Source of the DNA: Siphlonurus alternatus
Taxonomy: Eukaryota; Arthropoda; Insecta; Ephemeroptera; Siphlonuridae
DNA: 64,000 nucleotides
NCBI GenBank assembly: GCA_949825025.1
Contig: OX463781.1
Coordinates: 2,910,667-2,974,666, forward strand
Reading direction: 5' to 3'
This document shows positions 46,046 to 57,188 of this stretch, in pieces. The position numbers were made by a program, and so were the translations under genes. Within the stretch, counting starts at the first letter, position 1. Every line of letters begins with the position of its first letter. The notes beneath the pieces were generated by a model, which had not been told where the DNA came from, searched no databases, and saw nothing but the letters and a program-made list of their open reading frames with translations.

Positions 46046-46163
46046 ATTTAATTTTTCGTCGGAGGTGCTCGGGTGTACTTCGGTTCGGCCAATGAGATTC
46101 TTCGTTACAAACCGGCTACCAATGAATGAAGACGTTACAAACACAACGAAAACCAAGTTAAAT
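46046..46163 (-). mobile_element. Family H element (H5)
   Basis: ATTTAATTTTTCGTCGG at the left and ACAACGAAAACCAAGTTAAA at the right with shared interior GTTACAAACCGGCTACCAAT and GAAGACGTTACAAAC. The 64-codon minus frame across it parallels frames in H1 and H2 because the repeat is shared. Confidence 0.82.
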
Positions 46164-46330
46164 TCACTGGTTATTATAAACACTTTTAAGTGTTTTCAAG
46201 GCATTAATTACCATATAATTGGTTGTTTTTTGTGTAATTATAAGTTAAAATCAAGTGCTCTATATTGGCTGTCTAACATCATTGCAAAACAAGGCTGCAT
46301 GCATTAAAAACAAAATATTTATATACCTGC

Positions 46331-46663
46331 ATAATGGAGTATCGACCTCAATTTTTTTTACTGCAGAAATGGATAGAGGGTGCAAAGTTATGCTACCCTG
46401 ATTTTTTTCAGATATTTTTGAGACCGGGAACTATTTTTAAAAAGTTATTGAAAGTCCTTTTTGTGACGTCACAAGGCGGCAAGTCCTATCTTTTTCTTAA
46501 GAAGCGACGTCTCATGACGTCACGAAAAGGACTTTCCATAATTTTTTAAAAATAATTCCCGGCCTCAAAAAAATCTGAAAAATAAATCAGGGTATTATAT
46601 ATCATAACTTTGCACCCTCTATCCATTTCTGCAATAAAAAAATTGAGATCGATACTCCATTAT
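46331..46663. mobile_element. Family G-related full-length foldback (G4)
   Basis: ATAATGGAGTATCGACCTCA and its inverse (GAGATCGATACTCCATTAT) bound arms of about 160 nt that pair through GATAGAGGGTGCAAAGTTAT, GACCGGGAACTATTTTTAAA and AAAGTCCTTTTTGTGACGTC. GATAGAGGGTGCAAAG is shared with G1 and G3, but the tips differ. The 71-codon frame is an artefact of one arm. Confidence 0.88.
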
Positions 46664-47556
46664 AAATACAATATTATATATTTTTATAACTGCATCCTTT
46701 TTATTTTTATTATTTTATTTTGAAATATCTTGTGTAAAATACATAATTTAAAAATTTATTTGCTACATTTCGTAACATACTGTATAATATATTATACATT
46801 ATATCTCTATATTGTATACTACGGCAATGCACATACACATTCGTGGTACAGAGAGTACAAAGCATATTGTATTCAGTGAATGCTAATCGTACACGTACAT
46901 ATATACACGGGGATGAACTTCATGTTTGCCAGAGCAATATAACACATCCCCCAATGTTTGCATAAGGAGGCATTGCATGCAACTCGCTTTATATTATAGT
47001 CGATAGTTTACATTGTATGTCGTCTTCTCCAGTAAATTTTGATTACATAACTTCAATAATTAACCATATTCTGTGTGTAATATTCGAGATTCTCTATGTT
47101 AGTATATCAATGAACAAATTCAATATACGCTTGTGTATTTTATAATATTAATTATCTAAATTTAAATTATATTACTTAATTATAAAATCTAATAATAAAT
47201 GCAATAGATGAAAATATATTTTTTAAAACATAATTAATTTTATAATTATTATACTCGTTCAGATAAATGATTTTTAATTTGATATGGTTTTATATTTTAT
47301 AAATTTAATATGAATAAAGAATATTATTAAAATACGTAAAAGATTAAACAAAAATACTAACCCCCTAATAATATCATATAAAAGAAAGGAATAAATTATG
47401 ATTTTATTTTTATTACAAAAGAACATTATAATTAAAAAAATCTTACAATTAGTATCATACAATAAAAATTATATTTATCTCAAAGCAGCTTTTTATTTCC
47501 AACAACAATCGCTACAATTTTATTTCCCTTTCCATCAAGTTATCTCTTTAAGTAAG
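46664..47556. other. AT-rich stretch, no gene seen
   Basis: Very AT-rich DNA. The 62-codon minus frame at 47274-47462 is low-complexity Ile/Phe-rich sequence. Confidence 0.5.
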
Positions 47557-47703
47557 TAAAGCCGATACAATTTTCCAATAATTATTGCTTACAATTTTTT
47601 CTTAAAAGAAAAATTTAACCCAATTTGTTTGTATAAGGAGATTGAATTTTCTTGTGTAAGAAAGAATTGTGTGCAAAATTGTATCTTGTAGTACAGTCTT
47701 TAC
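47557..47703. mobile_element. Family Y-like element (Y2)
   Basis: TAAAGCCGATACAATTTTCC at the left and AAAATTGTATCTTGTAGTAC then AGTCTTTA at the right mirror each other and resemble Y1 (TAAAGCCGGTATTACAC ends, CAATTTT inside). Boundaries approximate. Confidence 0.45.
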
Positions 47704-47878
47704 ATCATTTTTCTTGCAAACAATTATATAGGAACGTAATCTCCTTTTACTTAGAAGGGATCCCCACATATAATATGTAAGCAAATTTTTGAAAGTATAT
47801 TTTAAAAATACTTTTTGATTGCATTTTTATAAAATTAAAATGATATGTTGGCTATATGGCATTAACTTTGCGTCAACT

Positions 47879-48002
47879 GGTATTTAACTGTTTTTGCAAT
47901 GATGATAGGGTTACATGGGTATATAGTGTTGAAAAAGGTTGGTATTTAACTGTTTTTGCAACGATGAAAGGGTTACATGGGTATATAGTGTTGAAAAAGG
48001 TT
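47879..48002. repeat. Tandem duplication, 2 x 62 bp
   Basis: The unit starting GGTATTTAACTGTTTTTGCA is repeated directly (47879-47940 and 47941-48002) with two substitutions. Because 62 is not a multiple of three, the copies fall in different frames, arguing against a protein repeat. Confidence 0.95.
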
Positions 48003-48490
48003 GGCTTTCGTGCAGACATTGACCGCATGTTAAAAGCACAATAAATGTTTTTGTAAAAAAGACGGAAGAAAAAGGTGCCATTAAAGGTCAGTTTCTTATC
48101 TCGTTTCCATAAAAATTGACCTTTTACCTAAATTATGTTTTATTATGTGTTCTAGATTAGATAGAAAACCTGACTTAGAAAACCTGAATCAGGTCAATAT
48201 ATGTATTGAACATACCCTGATTTCAGGTACTCTATTCTAGAATTCTAAATGGTCTTAATATATATATATATGAGACTATGGTTGTTAAATTAATAAAAAA
48301 ATAAAACTAAAAAGAATTGATTAAATTTTAATAAAAATAAAGTTAAGCTAAATGGAAATTTTTGTCTCTATTCTGTAAAGTTTAATTGCATCTCTTATTA
48401 TCACTTCTCTGTATAAACAACACCCCCTACTATTTTTTTTTATACTCACCCTTCTTATTTTTCCTTTTTTCTACTTTTTATTCATGCAAT

Positions 48491-48515
48491 GCAGCAGCAG
48501 CAGCAGCAGCAGCAG
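48491..48515. repeat. (GCA)8 trinucleotide repeat after a splice-acceptor-like tract
   Basis: Eight GCA units follow a pyrimidine tract (CCTTTTTTCTACTTTTTATT) ending in CAATGCAG. If 48495-48589 were an exon, it would be open in the Ala frame and would end ACG before GTAAAC. In the Gln frame it stops at 48583. No homology is recognised, so only the repeat itself is certain. Confidence 0.9.
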
Positions 48516-48623
48516 TATCATCAGGCTTTAAAGAAACATGTTTCGAAACCTTCTTTCCATTTCAATGTTTATTCATTAGGATGAAAACGGTAAACCCGAT
48601 GCCAGTGCACCAACCAGCTTGTT

Positions 48624-48624
<1 letters not shown>

Positions 48625-48694
<70 letters not shown>
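48625..48694. repeat. (CT)n microsatellite
   Basis: Uninterrupted CT dinucleotide run of about 70 bases. Confidence 0.97.
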
Positions 48695-48696
<2 letters not shown>

Positions 48697-50660
48697 CCTT
48701 GGCTTATTTCTATTTCTATATATGTGCAAAAACGTATAAAAACTAAAAGCTGTTATATACATTTATATATACACTATATTATATTATGCAGTATAATATT
48801 ACTAGACAAACATTGTGTTGAAAAAAAGTGAGAATAATGTTTCAAATTATTCAAAAGTAAGTGCAACTTTAAACATGAAATAAACATAAAGACATAAAGT
48901 ATAATAATATATATAAGTATGTTGCATCATGTGGTTCATCCATATGTACTTTATATATGATAAATATATCAAATATGCATACAAAACTAACACTATACAA
49001 GATCTGTTTATTTATTTCAACGATGCAATATAATGGTTTTTAGTTTTTAGATATTTTTAAGTTTCAAAGAAAAATAATTTCAAATATTTCAGTAATAAAC
49101 AAAAGACGGAGAAACTTGATATTTTTTAAATTTGTTTTCTATGAAAAATTTAAGTGAATGTATTGAATCTTTACTTACAATTAGAGACTAGAGAGTTATA
49201 TTTCATCAAGAAAGCAAATAGTATATAACCCCCAAGACAAGTATTTATCAAATGAGAGGGTTGTACATGGGGAATATTTCTCACCCCTAATGAGAGGGTA
49301 AATAAGTTGTTTAAATATAGAAATTCAAGTGTTGTAGGATCGTTGTAAGAACTCGTAGAAGTAAGGGTAGGAAAAAGATGACCAAATTTGAAGTGAAATA
49401 TATCTAAAATATTTTCCCTTAACGGCATGAAACCCTCTGATTTATTTTCAGCTTTTATAAAATTTTAAAGCCTTTAATTAAACTTAGTGTACTAGTCTTT
49501 CATTCCAGGAAAAATTTATTATTGAACTGCAGTTAAAGGAAGCGTGGCCTACACGTTTTTTAAAACTAGTATATCGTACTAAAAAAGAAACGTGCAATTC
49601 TTACTCTACATTTGATATTATCAAATAAAAACACGTTTGGTTTTCGTCACAGAATTTTAATGTTCATACAATATTATATTTTTTCATACTCAAAACAAAA
49701 AACTTTGTTGATTAGTAAAACTAGGTCAGTTATTGTATCGTATGAAATATTATATGTTACATTATGTTAGCTTAATTAATTTAATAATTTGAAATAATAC
49801 GGTATTTCATAGATTAATAGAGGGAAACTCAAACAATGAACTGAAAAAAATGCAACAATATGTGATCATCCGTTACGATTGTAGTTCCATCTCCTCACAT
49901 CATAAATACTCCTTATTAAAATAATATTCATTATTATATCCATATATATATTATATATATACATTATAGTATATAAATATATATATATATATTAAATATT
50001 TAAATATTATTTAATATATAATATATATAAATTGACATTGTAACAATTAATATTGTAAGTTCATAATGTTAATTTGAATATAAAATAGAACAAAACAAAG
50101 TCTTTAAGAGAGTTAAATGTATTCAGTAGCAGTTGTTTGTAATAATTGTAAATAAAGTTAATTTAGAGCTTTTGTGGAGTCTGTATTCAAATTTCTTCCT
50201 CGAGATACAGCCACCATCAGATTGGCCTAACGACCCTCCCCCCCCCCCCGGTGATTAAGAGAATGTGGTCACAACCAGATATGCAAAGTTAAATTATCCT
50301 TTCAGCTTTTTTTGTTAAGAAAATGTAAATTCAGCGAAGAAGAAGCAATGAAAGTTTGTGTGTTTGTGAATGCTTTGTAACTTAGTAATTTAATTCATTT
50401 CAATATCTGTAGATTATTAATAAAATAGTATTTATTATTGGTTTCATTTCTTAATGTAAGAACATCATTTCTCTAATTTTATATAAAATCATGAAACAAA
50501 AAAAGAAGGAAGGTCAAAAAGCGTTAATAAGTAAGAAATTATCTTATTTTGTATTGTTTAATATTGAAAATTATACTAAACTTGTAATGTGAAATCAATG
50601 AAATTTTCAATTGTAATATTCTTATTATGAGCTACATTTATAACTACATTATCCATTTAT
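48695..50660. other. AT-rich stretch, no gene seen
   Basis: AT-rich, with TA-rich tracts at 49930-50030 and a poly-C run near 50238-50249. The 85-codon minus frame at 49171-49428 has no recognised motif or splice support. Confidence 0.5.
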
Positions 50661-50664
50661 TTAT

Positions 50665-50876
50665 ATCGCCTGGTTGTGACTGAGGGAACCATAGAAACCT
50701 CAGTCAAGATGGTTGGCAACTGATGGAGGCCGGATGCCATCAATCACCTCCCGGATGCACGAGTGCATGGGTGTTCTTTAGCAACCGCCACTTGTGAAAT
50801 AATGTTTGACGGTGCCTGGGATCGAACTCACGACCATCCGATTATGACCATGCAACGCTGGATTTGAGAGCATATT
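50665..50876 (-). mobile_element. tRNA-derived SINE (T-SINE 1)
   Basis: On the minus strand the head AATCCAGCGTTGCATGGTCA, then GGTCGTGAGTTCGATCCC contains a good B-box (GAGTTCGATCC) of a tRNA-type internal promoter. A long middle (CACCCATGCACTCGTGCATC, GAGGTGATTGATGGCATCC) is followed by the core GACTGAGGTTTCTATGGTTC then CCTCAGTC, the same hairpin found in the 5S-headed copies. No intact cloverleaf, so it is not a functional tRNA gene. Confidence 0.78.
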
Positions 50877-51209
50877 ATATTTGCTAGTATCGTTTTCACA
50901 GCATACAACACTACTTCATTTGTATATTTCATCAATTCTCGCAGCCTTTGTATTTGATGGAACACGAGATAAATATTAATACTAAATTTTATTCATAAAA
51001 TATAGGGGACAATAATTCCACGAAAAAGATATTAAAGCTAGATGACGAATTAATGAAGACAATACTCTGTTGGCTGTTTTTTCGTTTATTAATGAATTTT
51101 TTTAAAAATTTTGCATTATATACGAGCTGAAATTTGATTTTTATTAAAATATTTTATCATGATATGATTAAGCAACATCGTTCGTCATGCAGACTTATGC
51201 CGGTATTAA

Positions 51210-51421
51210 GGTGGATTCACATGGCAATTTTTATCATACGACGCAAATAATGCGCACTTGCTGTAACATCCATTGGCGGCCATATTTGGCGATTAAAAGA
51301 AAGCATCAAAATGAACGCGATACCCGTTGAATTTGCTCGCCGCATAGTATTTTACTGATTTTACAACTTGTACGTCAAAATCGCGTCGCATCGCCGTTGT
51401 TGCTCATAAAAATCCACTTTT
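51210..51421 (+). mobile_element. Family N MITE (N1), TTAA-flanked, reference copy
   Basis: TTAA (51206-51209 and 51422-51425) bounds GGTGGATTCACATGGC and an inverse-like right end (AAAAATCCACTTT). The interior has GCGCACTTGCTGTAACATCC, GGCGGCCATATTTGGCGA and AAAATCGCGTCGCATCGCC. Other copies are N2 (56907) and N3 (2438, reverse). Part of the interior resembles family M. Non-coding. Confidence 0.85.
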
Positions 51422-51429
51422 TTAACACA

Positions 51430-51959
51430 TTTTTTTTATTTGTCAGCAAGAAAATTTCATTTTTATAAAGCAAAGCTCTTGCCAATGGAAAACAGAGAAT
51501 ACAAATGCAAAGTATTGTTGCGTTGGATTCATATTCTCTATTGAAACGGACAATATTTGATAAACAAAAATCAATAATATAATTATTTTACATATTGAAC
51601 ATCACATGTCCATCGCAATTATGTCATAAGTGACGAGAGTGGCGATGTAATTGAAGTGAGGCTGATGTTGACACCGTGTTGTTTACCTGCTGATTGTGTA
51701 CCAAGACAACGGTTGACAGCATTGTCAACAATCCGTGTTGTTATATTGGAACAACGCCATTATAATTAACATAATTATTATTCTGGTAATTATAATGGTG
51801 TTTTGAGCCAACAATATATTAACAATAGAAGAGTATGAAATAATTTATTTTTTAATTTAAATTAATTATGATGAAAATATTAATTAAAAAATAATTATAT
51901 GAAAATACGATAACAAGTTTTTGTTATTTTTTTTACCAGGATATACACACAAGTTTAAT
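51430..51959. other. AT-rich stretch, no gene seen
   Basis: Includes a GC-richer patch at 51640-51770 with repeated TTGTCAAC/GTTGACA-type motifs but no supported frame. Confidence 0.4.
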
Positions 51960-52316
51960 ACAGCTAATGGTGTAATGGGTAGGATAGGATGGGTAGGAAA
52001 GGATGATGGCCACGGCCTGTTACGTGTCCCATGTAGCATTTGCTGAAGTGAGACTGAGGGAACCGTGAAAAAACTCAGACAGGACGGACACCTCTACTTT
52101 TTTTTTATCAATGAACCAAAGTTATGTGCAAAGCCTGAGGAACCACACACAGGTGCATCACTGCACGGGGTGGAAAGCGAGATGAATTTACCCCAGGGAG
52201 AGAGCAACGTAATTTTTACTTGAAACGGTCACCCATCCAAGTACTAATTACGCTCGACGTAGCTTGACTTCGGTGATCTAACGAGAACTGGTCAATGCAC
52301 TCATGCGCCATGCTCA
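51960..52316 (-). mobile_element. 5S rRNA-derived SINE (S-SINE 2), best copy
   Basis: The minus-strand head ACCAGTTCTCGTTAGATCAC, then GAAGTCAAGC and TTAGTACTTGGATGGGTGAC then CG is almost identical to animal 5S rRNA over its A-box and C-box regions. A unique middle follows, then TTCATTGATAAAAAAA, the core CTGAGTTTTTTCACGGTTCC then CTCAGTC, and a 3' unit GACACGTAACAGGCCGTGGC then a short-repeat tail (CCTATCC). About 350 bp. A Pol III-transcribed retroposon of SINE3 type. Confidence 0.9.
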
Positions 52317-52984
52317 TATAATATATAATAAGTGATAACTATATTTTAATAACAATAGATGTTTTTAAGCTTTTGTTGAATTTAACATAAAATTGTATTG
52401 TTTGATTTGTTTGCTATCTGTTCACACTTTATAAAAACCAGTAACAATCAATATTTACAATCAACATTATTAATAAAACTGCTGTTATTATTCTCACAGA
52501 TAAAAAATCACAAATAATAATCACTTTTTGTGTATAAAACTCCATGTTATGTAATAATCAGATTATTATAAAGCTTTGTACTTTGTATATCTTGCATACA
52601 AGTTCATATTTATTATAAAAACAAAAACAGAGTAAATGCATATACTGGTGGTACTAGCTTTTATTACACCCCTACTTTATATAATAACCCATCTCTAGCC
52701 CATAATAACTCATCATTCTGTCAGTCTTAATTAATCACCTACCACCCCTAGTGGATGTACATGATATTTAGGGGTGGAGAGGGAAAGGGTGGCTTGTTTT
52801 GATGTAATATGCTGCAGGCTAAAAGGGCCATACATTCAGTGACCGCCATACTAGTAGCAGTATGCATAATATATTTATACTATATATATCATAATATATT
52901 TTATATGCATGTACTCTATGTAACGCATGCTAATACGATCAAACTACACAATTAGTCTTAAAATCACTATCGTTTTTTGCAATT
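52317..52984. other. AT-rich stretch, no gene seen
   Basis: Mostly AT-rich. 52700-52860 is slightly GC-richer with no supported frame. Confidence 0.45.
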
Positions 52985-53150
52985 AGTGATTTGATCCATT
53001 GATAAAAAGTAGTCCGTCCTGACTGAGCTAGGTTTTCCACGGTTTCCTCAATCTTTCCTCAGCGAATGCTAGGACACGTAACAAGCCGTGGCAACCATTA
53101 TTTTCCTTTCTTATTATCCCTATATCCATTACCCCGGCTCGAACTCCAAG
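52985..53150 (+). mobile_element. SINE 3' fragment of the 5S-headed family (S-SINE 3), 5' truncated
   Basis: ATTGATAAAAAGTAGTCCGT, CTGACTGAG...TTTCCACGGTTTCCTCAATC and GGACACGTAACAAGCCGTGG match the distal half of S-SINE 2 in plus orientation. The head is missing, as expected for incomplete reverse transcription. Two overlapping 68-72 codon frames here are repeat-derived. Confidence 0.78.
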
Positions 53151-53505
53151 CTCATATCAAGGATTTTGTATTTATATATACAAAATTCTTGTCTCATATA
53201 TATAGGGCGGGGGTGTGCCCTTGTAAAAAATATATATATTACAAAGAAATATGTAGATCTGGCCTGCAAAAAGAGAAATGTTAGTGAATTTTAAAATTTA
53301 ATTAATGAAATATAAACATATAGAAGAACAAAACAGGCTGCGAAGATGAAACTGCTTAATGATTACTTTCTAGTACTTTTTTCTCTTTTGTCTCAAAGTT
53401 TGCATCCTGTTTTGCATCATAAAAATGCTAATTATTTATTAATTTTAGGGGTTTAAAATTGATTAATTTATTTATGATTAGCAAATAGGAGAATATTACA
53501 GTTAA

Positions 53506-53833
53506 GGATGAATCTCAGTAGGTTGATATCTCGCAATCGTACCGCCTGAATGTAACAAGACTTGCAGGAGACTTAGAACTCACCATCAATAGGTGGCATA
53601 CAAATTTTGAAGCGAATCTGTCTTATCAGTTTTGTGAAAACTGAGGTAGAAGTTTAACATTGGCCTTATGGACGGAAACCGGAAATGGAGCTGTTGTAAG
53701 AAAACTACAAGACAGAATTTGCTCAAACCATAAGAGATTAAGATTTATAACATTCTCGATTTTTTAAAATTTATTTCATTCGATTCGTTTGTAGGAAAAT
53801 ATTCTTTGATTCCGAAGTAACTGAGATTAATCG
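53506..53833 (+). mobile_element. Family S MITE (S2), TTAA-flanked
   Basis: TTAA (53502-53505 and 53834-53837) bounds GGATGAATCTCAGTAGG and the inverse-like CTGAGATTAATCG. The interior matches S1, with about 80 extra bp (about 53736-53818) absent from S1. Non-coding. Confidence 0.87.
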
Positions 53834-53837
53834 TTAA

Positions 53838-54410
53838 ACAAAAAAGTGGACGTATCATATTTGTGTGAGCATAAAAGTACAGATCTAGTCCATTGAATCA
53901 AGAACTTTTTTTTAATTTGTTATCATTTTGTTTGATAATAGAATTAATTTTCAATCTTCATTTTAATAATGATACTAAAATAAATTATTCTTTTACTGTA
54001 GCATCGTTAGTATAAAGAACATTATAATTACACATTTTTCCGAAGCCATTTTGGTAAAAAAGTTAATAATATTTTTTTTTTCTCTCCCTTTTGTCTTAAT
54101 GGTGGCTTTAAAAGGGTTTTTTCCCTTCTATAAAAAACTATTAACGACAAAATAAGGCTTAGCTCTGCTAGGCATTAGCTTATATATTTTAATGAATATA
54201 TTACCAACAGAGCCTATATACACTGCAGTGAATTATTATGCATGAAAATTAAATACTCTTTAGTTTATATAAATTTCTTTAGCTGCTTTTTTTAAATTAA
54301 TGCAAATTCTTTATAAATTAAAATAGAAAGAATTATAATGACTTCAGATTAATAATATTCTTATATAAATTTATTCTATTGTAGATTTAATAAAGAATTT
54401 AGAAATTTTA
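53838..54410. other. AT-rich stretch, no gene seen
   Basis: AT-rich DNA with a poly-T run near 54071. Confidence 0.45.
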
Positions 54411-54413
54411 AAG

Positions 54414-54600
54414 GGGTGGTCTTGGTCTCAAATAAAAAAATTAGGCATGCCAAGAATATAAAGTAAATAGTCAACATTTGCATTTTCAAGCGCATAATGT
54501 GAGGTGTGAATTTAATTTAATTTGCGGCTATGAAGTGAGGTCTGACGTCATGAAACTCATAGGCTGAGCCGTTGGCTTGCCTTCCATTCACCCTCTAGCC
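54414..54600. mobile_element. Possible family L half-element
   Basis: TTTTAAAGG, AGTCAACATTTGCAT, AGCGCATAATGTGAGGTGTG and TCTGACGTCATGAAACTCAT follow the order of the left arm of L1 and L2 with heavy divergence. No right arm is visible. Confidence 0.3.
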
Positions 54601-54785
54601 TTTTATAATGTGTAAGTTCTACTGTTATAGTGTACGAATGTTGTTTATTTTATTTTTTATTTTTTTTTACAATGTTAGCTTACAGCATATTCTGCTATTG
54701 GTATAAGCATTTAAACTTAACAACACTATTGCTATAACAAACTCGTACGAATACAAGTGACCATAATATATATAGCCCAATCAAA

Positions 54786-54995
54786 TTCCCGCCACTAGGC
54801 ATATATTAGCTACAAGAAACCATGGAAACCTGTAGCAGGAAGCCCGGCACATCCTAAGGTACACCTTTCAAATGCAGGGCAATTGTCTGAACCCCGGAAA
54901 AATGTTAAAAACTGTAAACAATCTCACCCTAGACCGGGATCCGAACCCACAACTTTCCTCATACGAGGCGGACGCGCAACTAATGTGCCTACACT
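54786..54995 (-). mobile_element. tRNA-derived SINE (T-SINE 2)
   Basis: The minus-strand head CCGAGCAGTGTAGGCACATT, AGTTGCGCGTCCGCCTCG, then GTTGTGGGTTCGGATCCCGG looks like a tRNA gene 5' two-thirds with a near-consensus B-box (GGTTCGGATCC). It is followed by a non-tRNA body and a core-like hairpin GCTACAGGTTTCCATGGTTT then CTTGTAGC. The body differs from T-SINE 1 but keeps the hairpin layout. Not a functional tRNA. Confidence 0.8.
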
Positions 54996-55054
54996 GCTCG
55001 GTAAGTTAAATATTAATGAAAGTAGCAAAGTACCTAAAACAATAACAATATTAA

Positions 55055-55187
55055 CCCTAGCTAAGTGGAGGGAGGGGGGGTCGATACGACCTGTAAATCT
55101 GTAAAAGCGGAAAAAAGTGTAAAACATTGGTCGTAAAATTCTGAAAATATTTTTAATCCTTAGTTGGCCACACAGCAATGTTTTTCT

Positions 55188-55218
<31 letters not shown>

Positions 55219-55303
55219 CAGTGAGACAAAAACTTTAACTTCTTTTTTAACATGTGATTTAAATAGCGGGTCTAAAGCGTCTGACAAAAAGTACCACTAG
55301 GGT
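55055..55303 (+). mobile_element. Family O piggyBac-like MITE (O1), uninterrupted
   Basis: TTAA (55051-55054), then CCCTAGCTAAG at the left and CCACTAGGGT then TTAA (55304-55307) at the right. TTAA duplications with CCC-type termini are the piggyBac signature. The interior has CGACCTGTAAATCTGTAAAA, TTAACATGTGATTTAAATAG and a poly-A run (55191-55217). 249 bp. Serves as an empty site for both A6 and E5. The overlapping 109-codon minus frame reads through the poly-T and is an artefact. Confidence 0.88.
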
Positions 55304-55307
55304 TTAA

Positions 55308-56215
55308 GTATATATTATAATTATACCTTTGCTAATTACTTGAAAATCATATAATTACATTAAATATGAACTGATATCAAACACCGTGTATCATGAGTGC
55401 AAACGTCATTCATAATAATAGTTCATTACAAACCATATATAGCTGCCTGAAATTCTCAAGGGGGCTTTAAGATACTCTTATAACGTTAACTGCTCGCACT
55501 ACATGGCCGCCACAGTATTTAATGGCACACAGATATAACGAGGAACCGCAACCCTATAAATTCAGAAATTGAGGTTAGTAATTTAGCACATAAAACATGC
55601 ACGGTGGTCACTACAAGGTTAACAATCAAATACAGCAATGCATTATATAGATTGTAATGTGAAATTATCATTTGTATTGTTATAGCTGCGGTTACTGAGA
55701 AAATTTTATGAATCGTGCTCATTTATTTCTCAAGGTAATTGTAGAACGTTCGTAAAAATTAACCAAATGAAAGTTACTATTGATTAGTACTCCAAGAAAG
55801 ATAAAAATTTATCCTCGAAGTTACCAGCCAAAATTACGATTTTACATACTATTTGCATACTGTATCTAATCGATTTATTCAATTTTTATTTATATTTTTA
55901 TTAAATATAATTGTTATAATCGGACTTACAATAGATTAAGCTAGTATGAATATAGCAGTTTATAGTCATTTTCAGTTTTGTAAATTATATATGTTATGTT
56001 GTTTTGAATCATCATTATCGAATTAAAATAATAAAATAATTACATACCTGATCGAATGGTACTTTACAATTAATCTCATTTGTCATGTAGATAAGTCGGT
56101 GTCATAATGTTATGTTAAAAATTTCTGTCAGACGGAAACGAATGAACTAAATTTTAAAAATTCAATAATGTTGTGAAATTTTATCGCTTATGGTTTGTCA
56201 AAATTCAAGGAGTTA
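55308..56215. other. AT-rich stretch, no gene seen
   Basis: AT-rich interval. A GC-richer patch near 55480-55560 and the 67-codon minus frame at 55519-55722 have no support. Confidence 0.45.
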
Positions 56216-56225
56216 ATTTCCTCAT

Positions 56226-56401
56226 AATAGCTCCTTTTCAGGTTTCAGTCCATAAGGCCTCATGTTAAACTTCTCCTTTGATAAGACAGATCCACTTCAA
56301 AATTTTCACATCACTTATTGATAATGATTTCTAAGTTCCCTGCAAGTCTTGTTGCATTCAAGGGGGTCGATTCCGAGATCTTAATCAACTGAGACTTACC
56401 C
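56226..56401 (-). mobile_element. Family S MITE (S3), reverse, one end truncated
   Basis: The right end ACTGAGACTTACCC then TTAA (56402-56405) and the interior (CATGTTAAACTTCTCC; GATAAGACAGATCC; CCTGCAAGTCTTGTTGCATT) are the inverse of S1 and S2. The far end is eroded near 56226. Confidence 0.75.
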
Positions 56402-56800
56402 TTAATCTACTTTCATATACTGCAATATATTTTTTTAAATACTGTACAATAGGTTTTTTACATGTTAATCTGCATGAGCTACATTTTTAGCAATTTCTTG
56501 TTCATACCATAATGACACGAGGGGTGACAGTTTGTTGCACCGGATATTGCGCAGATGACTTCTTCCCCTATTCTCAAACTACCCCAAGACGTGCCCTCAT
56601 ATTTAAATAAGGGAGGCTTTGTTGCCATGGATTTGAAATATGAAAGAAGAAAATATGAATTTTAAAAATGCAAGATGTTATACAAAAGATAACAGAGGAA
56701 GGCTTACTTTGAAGTCATGCATGTCGTCTTTCAGTGAAGTCATCATGTTGTCTTTTAGGAGCGAATTTCATTGACCAGCTGCTCTAAATTGGTTATAGGG

Positions 56801-57188
56801 GCTTTTCCATGGAGCGATGTCGAGCGAGGCTTGGCGGGTTGAGAAAAGCGAACTTGCTTCAATTTCGTATGGCGGCCATGTTGGCGATAAAATCGCTTTC
56901 CCGTAAAGGTGAATTCACATGGAGATTTTTATGACGCAACGTGATGTGAGTAATGCGCACTTGCTTTAACATTAATTGGCGGCCATATTTGGCGATTGAA
57001 AGAAAAAGAGCATCGTAATTAATGCGATTCCCGGTGAATTCGCTGCAGGATTTTACAGTTTTTACGTCAAAATCGCGTCGCATCACTGTTGTCACCATCT
57101 GAATTCACCTTAAGGCGAGGAAATCCCGAGCCTCTGATTGGCTGCGGCACGCGATTTTTCCCGATTTCTCCATTCCATGGAAATGCGT
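56801..57188 (+). mobile_element. Family M element (M2) interrupted by N2
   Basis: GCTTTTCCATGGAGCGATG at the left, CCATTCCATGGAAATGCGTC at the right. The interior (GCGAACTTGCTTCAATTTCG, GGCGGCCATGTTGGCGATAA, CTGCGGCACGCGATTTTTCC) matches M1 inverted. N2 splits it at a TAA/TTAA. Removing N2 leaves about 180 bp, near the 163 bp of M1. Confidence 0.78.
56907..57109 (+). mobile_element. Family N MITE (N2) inserted in M2
   Basis: AGGTGAATTCACATGGAG at the left and TCTGAATTCACC at the right, flanked by GTAA and TTAA. The interior matches N1 (GCGCACTTGCTTTAACATTA, GGCGGCCATATTTGGCGA, AAATCGCGTCGCATCACTG). About 203 bp, similar to N1 (212 bp). Confidence 0.87.

Noticed and set aside
47856..48044. 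62-codon frame across the 2 x 62-bp duplication
   Set aside because: The two copies are read in different frames, so the peptide is not a repeated protein unit.
51960..52316. 5S rRNA gene
   Set aside because: Only the internal-promoter half matches 5S. The 5' and 3' thirds differ and the sequence continues into a SINE body.
54786..54995. tRNA gene
   Set aside because: A B-box and a tRNA-like 5' part are present, but no acceptor stem closes and the sequence runs into a SINE body.
54924..55253. 109-codon minus-strand frame
   Set aside because: Spans a SINE head, unrelated DNA and the poly-A of O1, encoding a poly-Phe tract.
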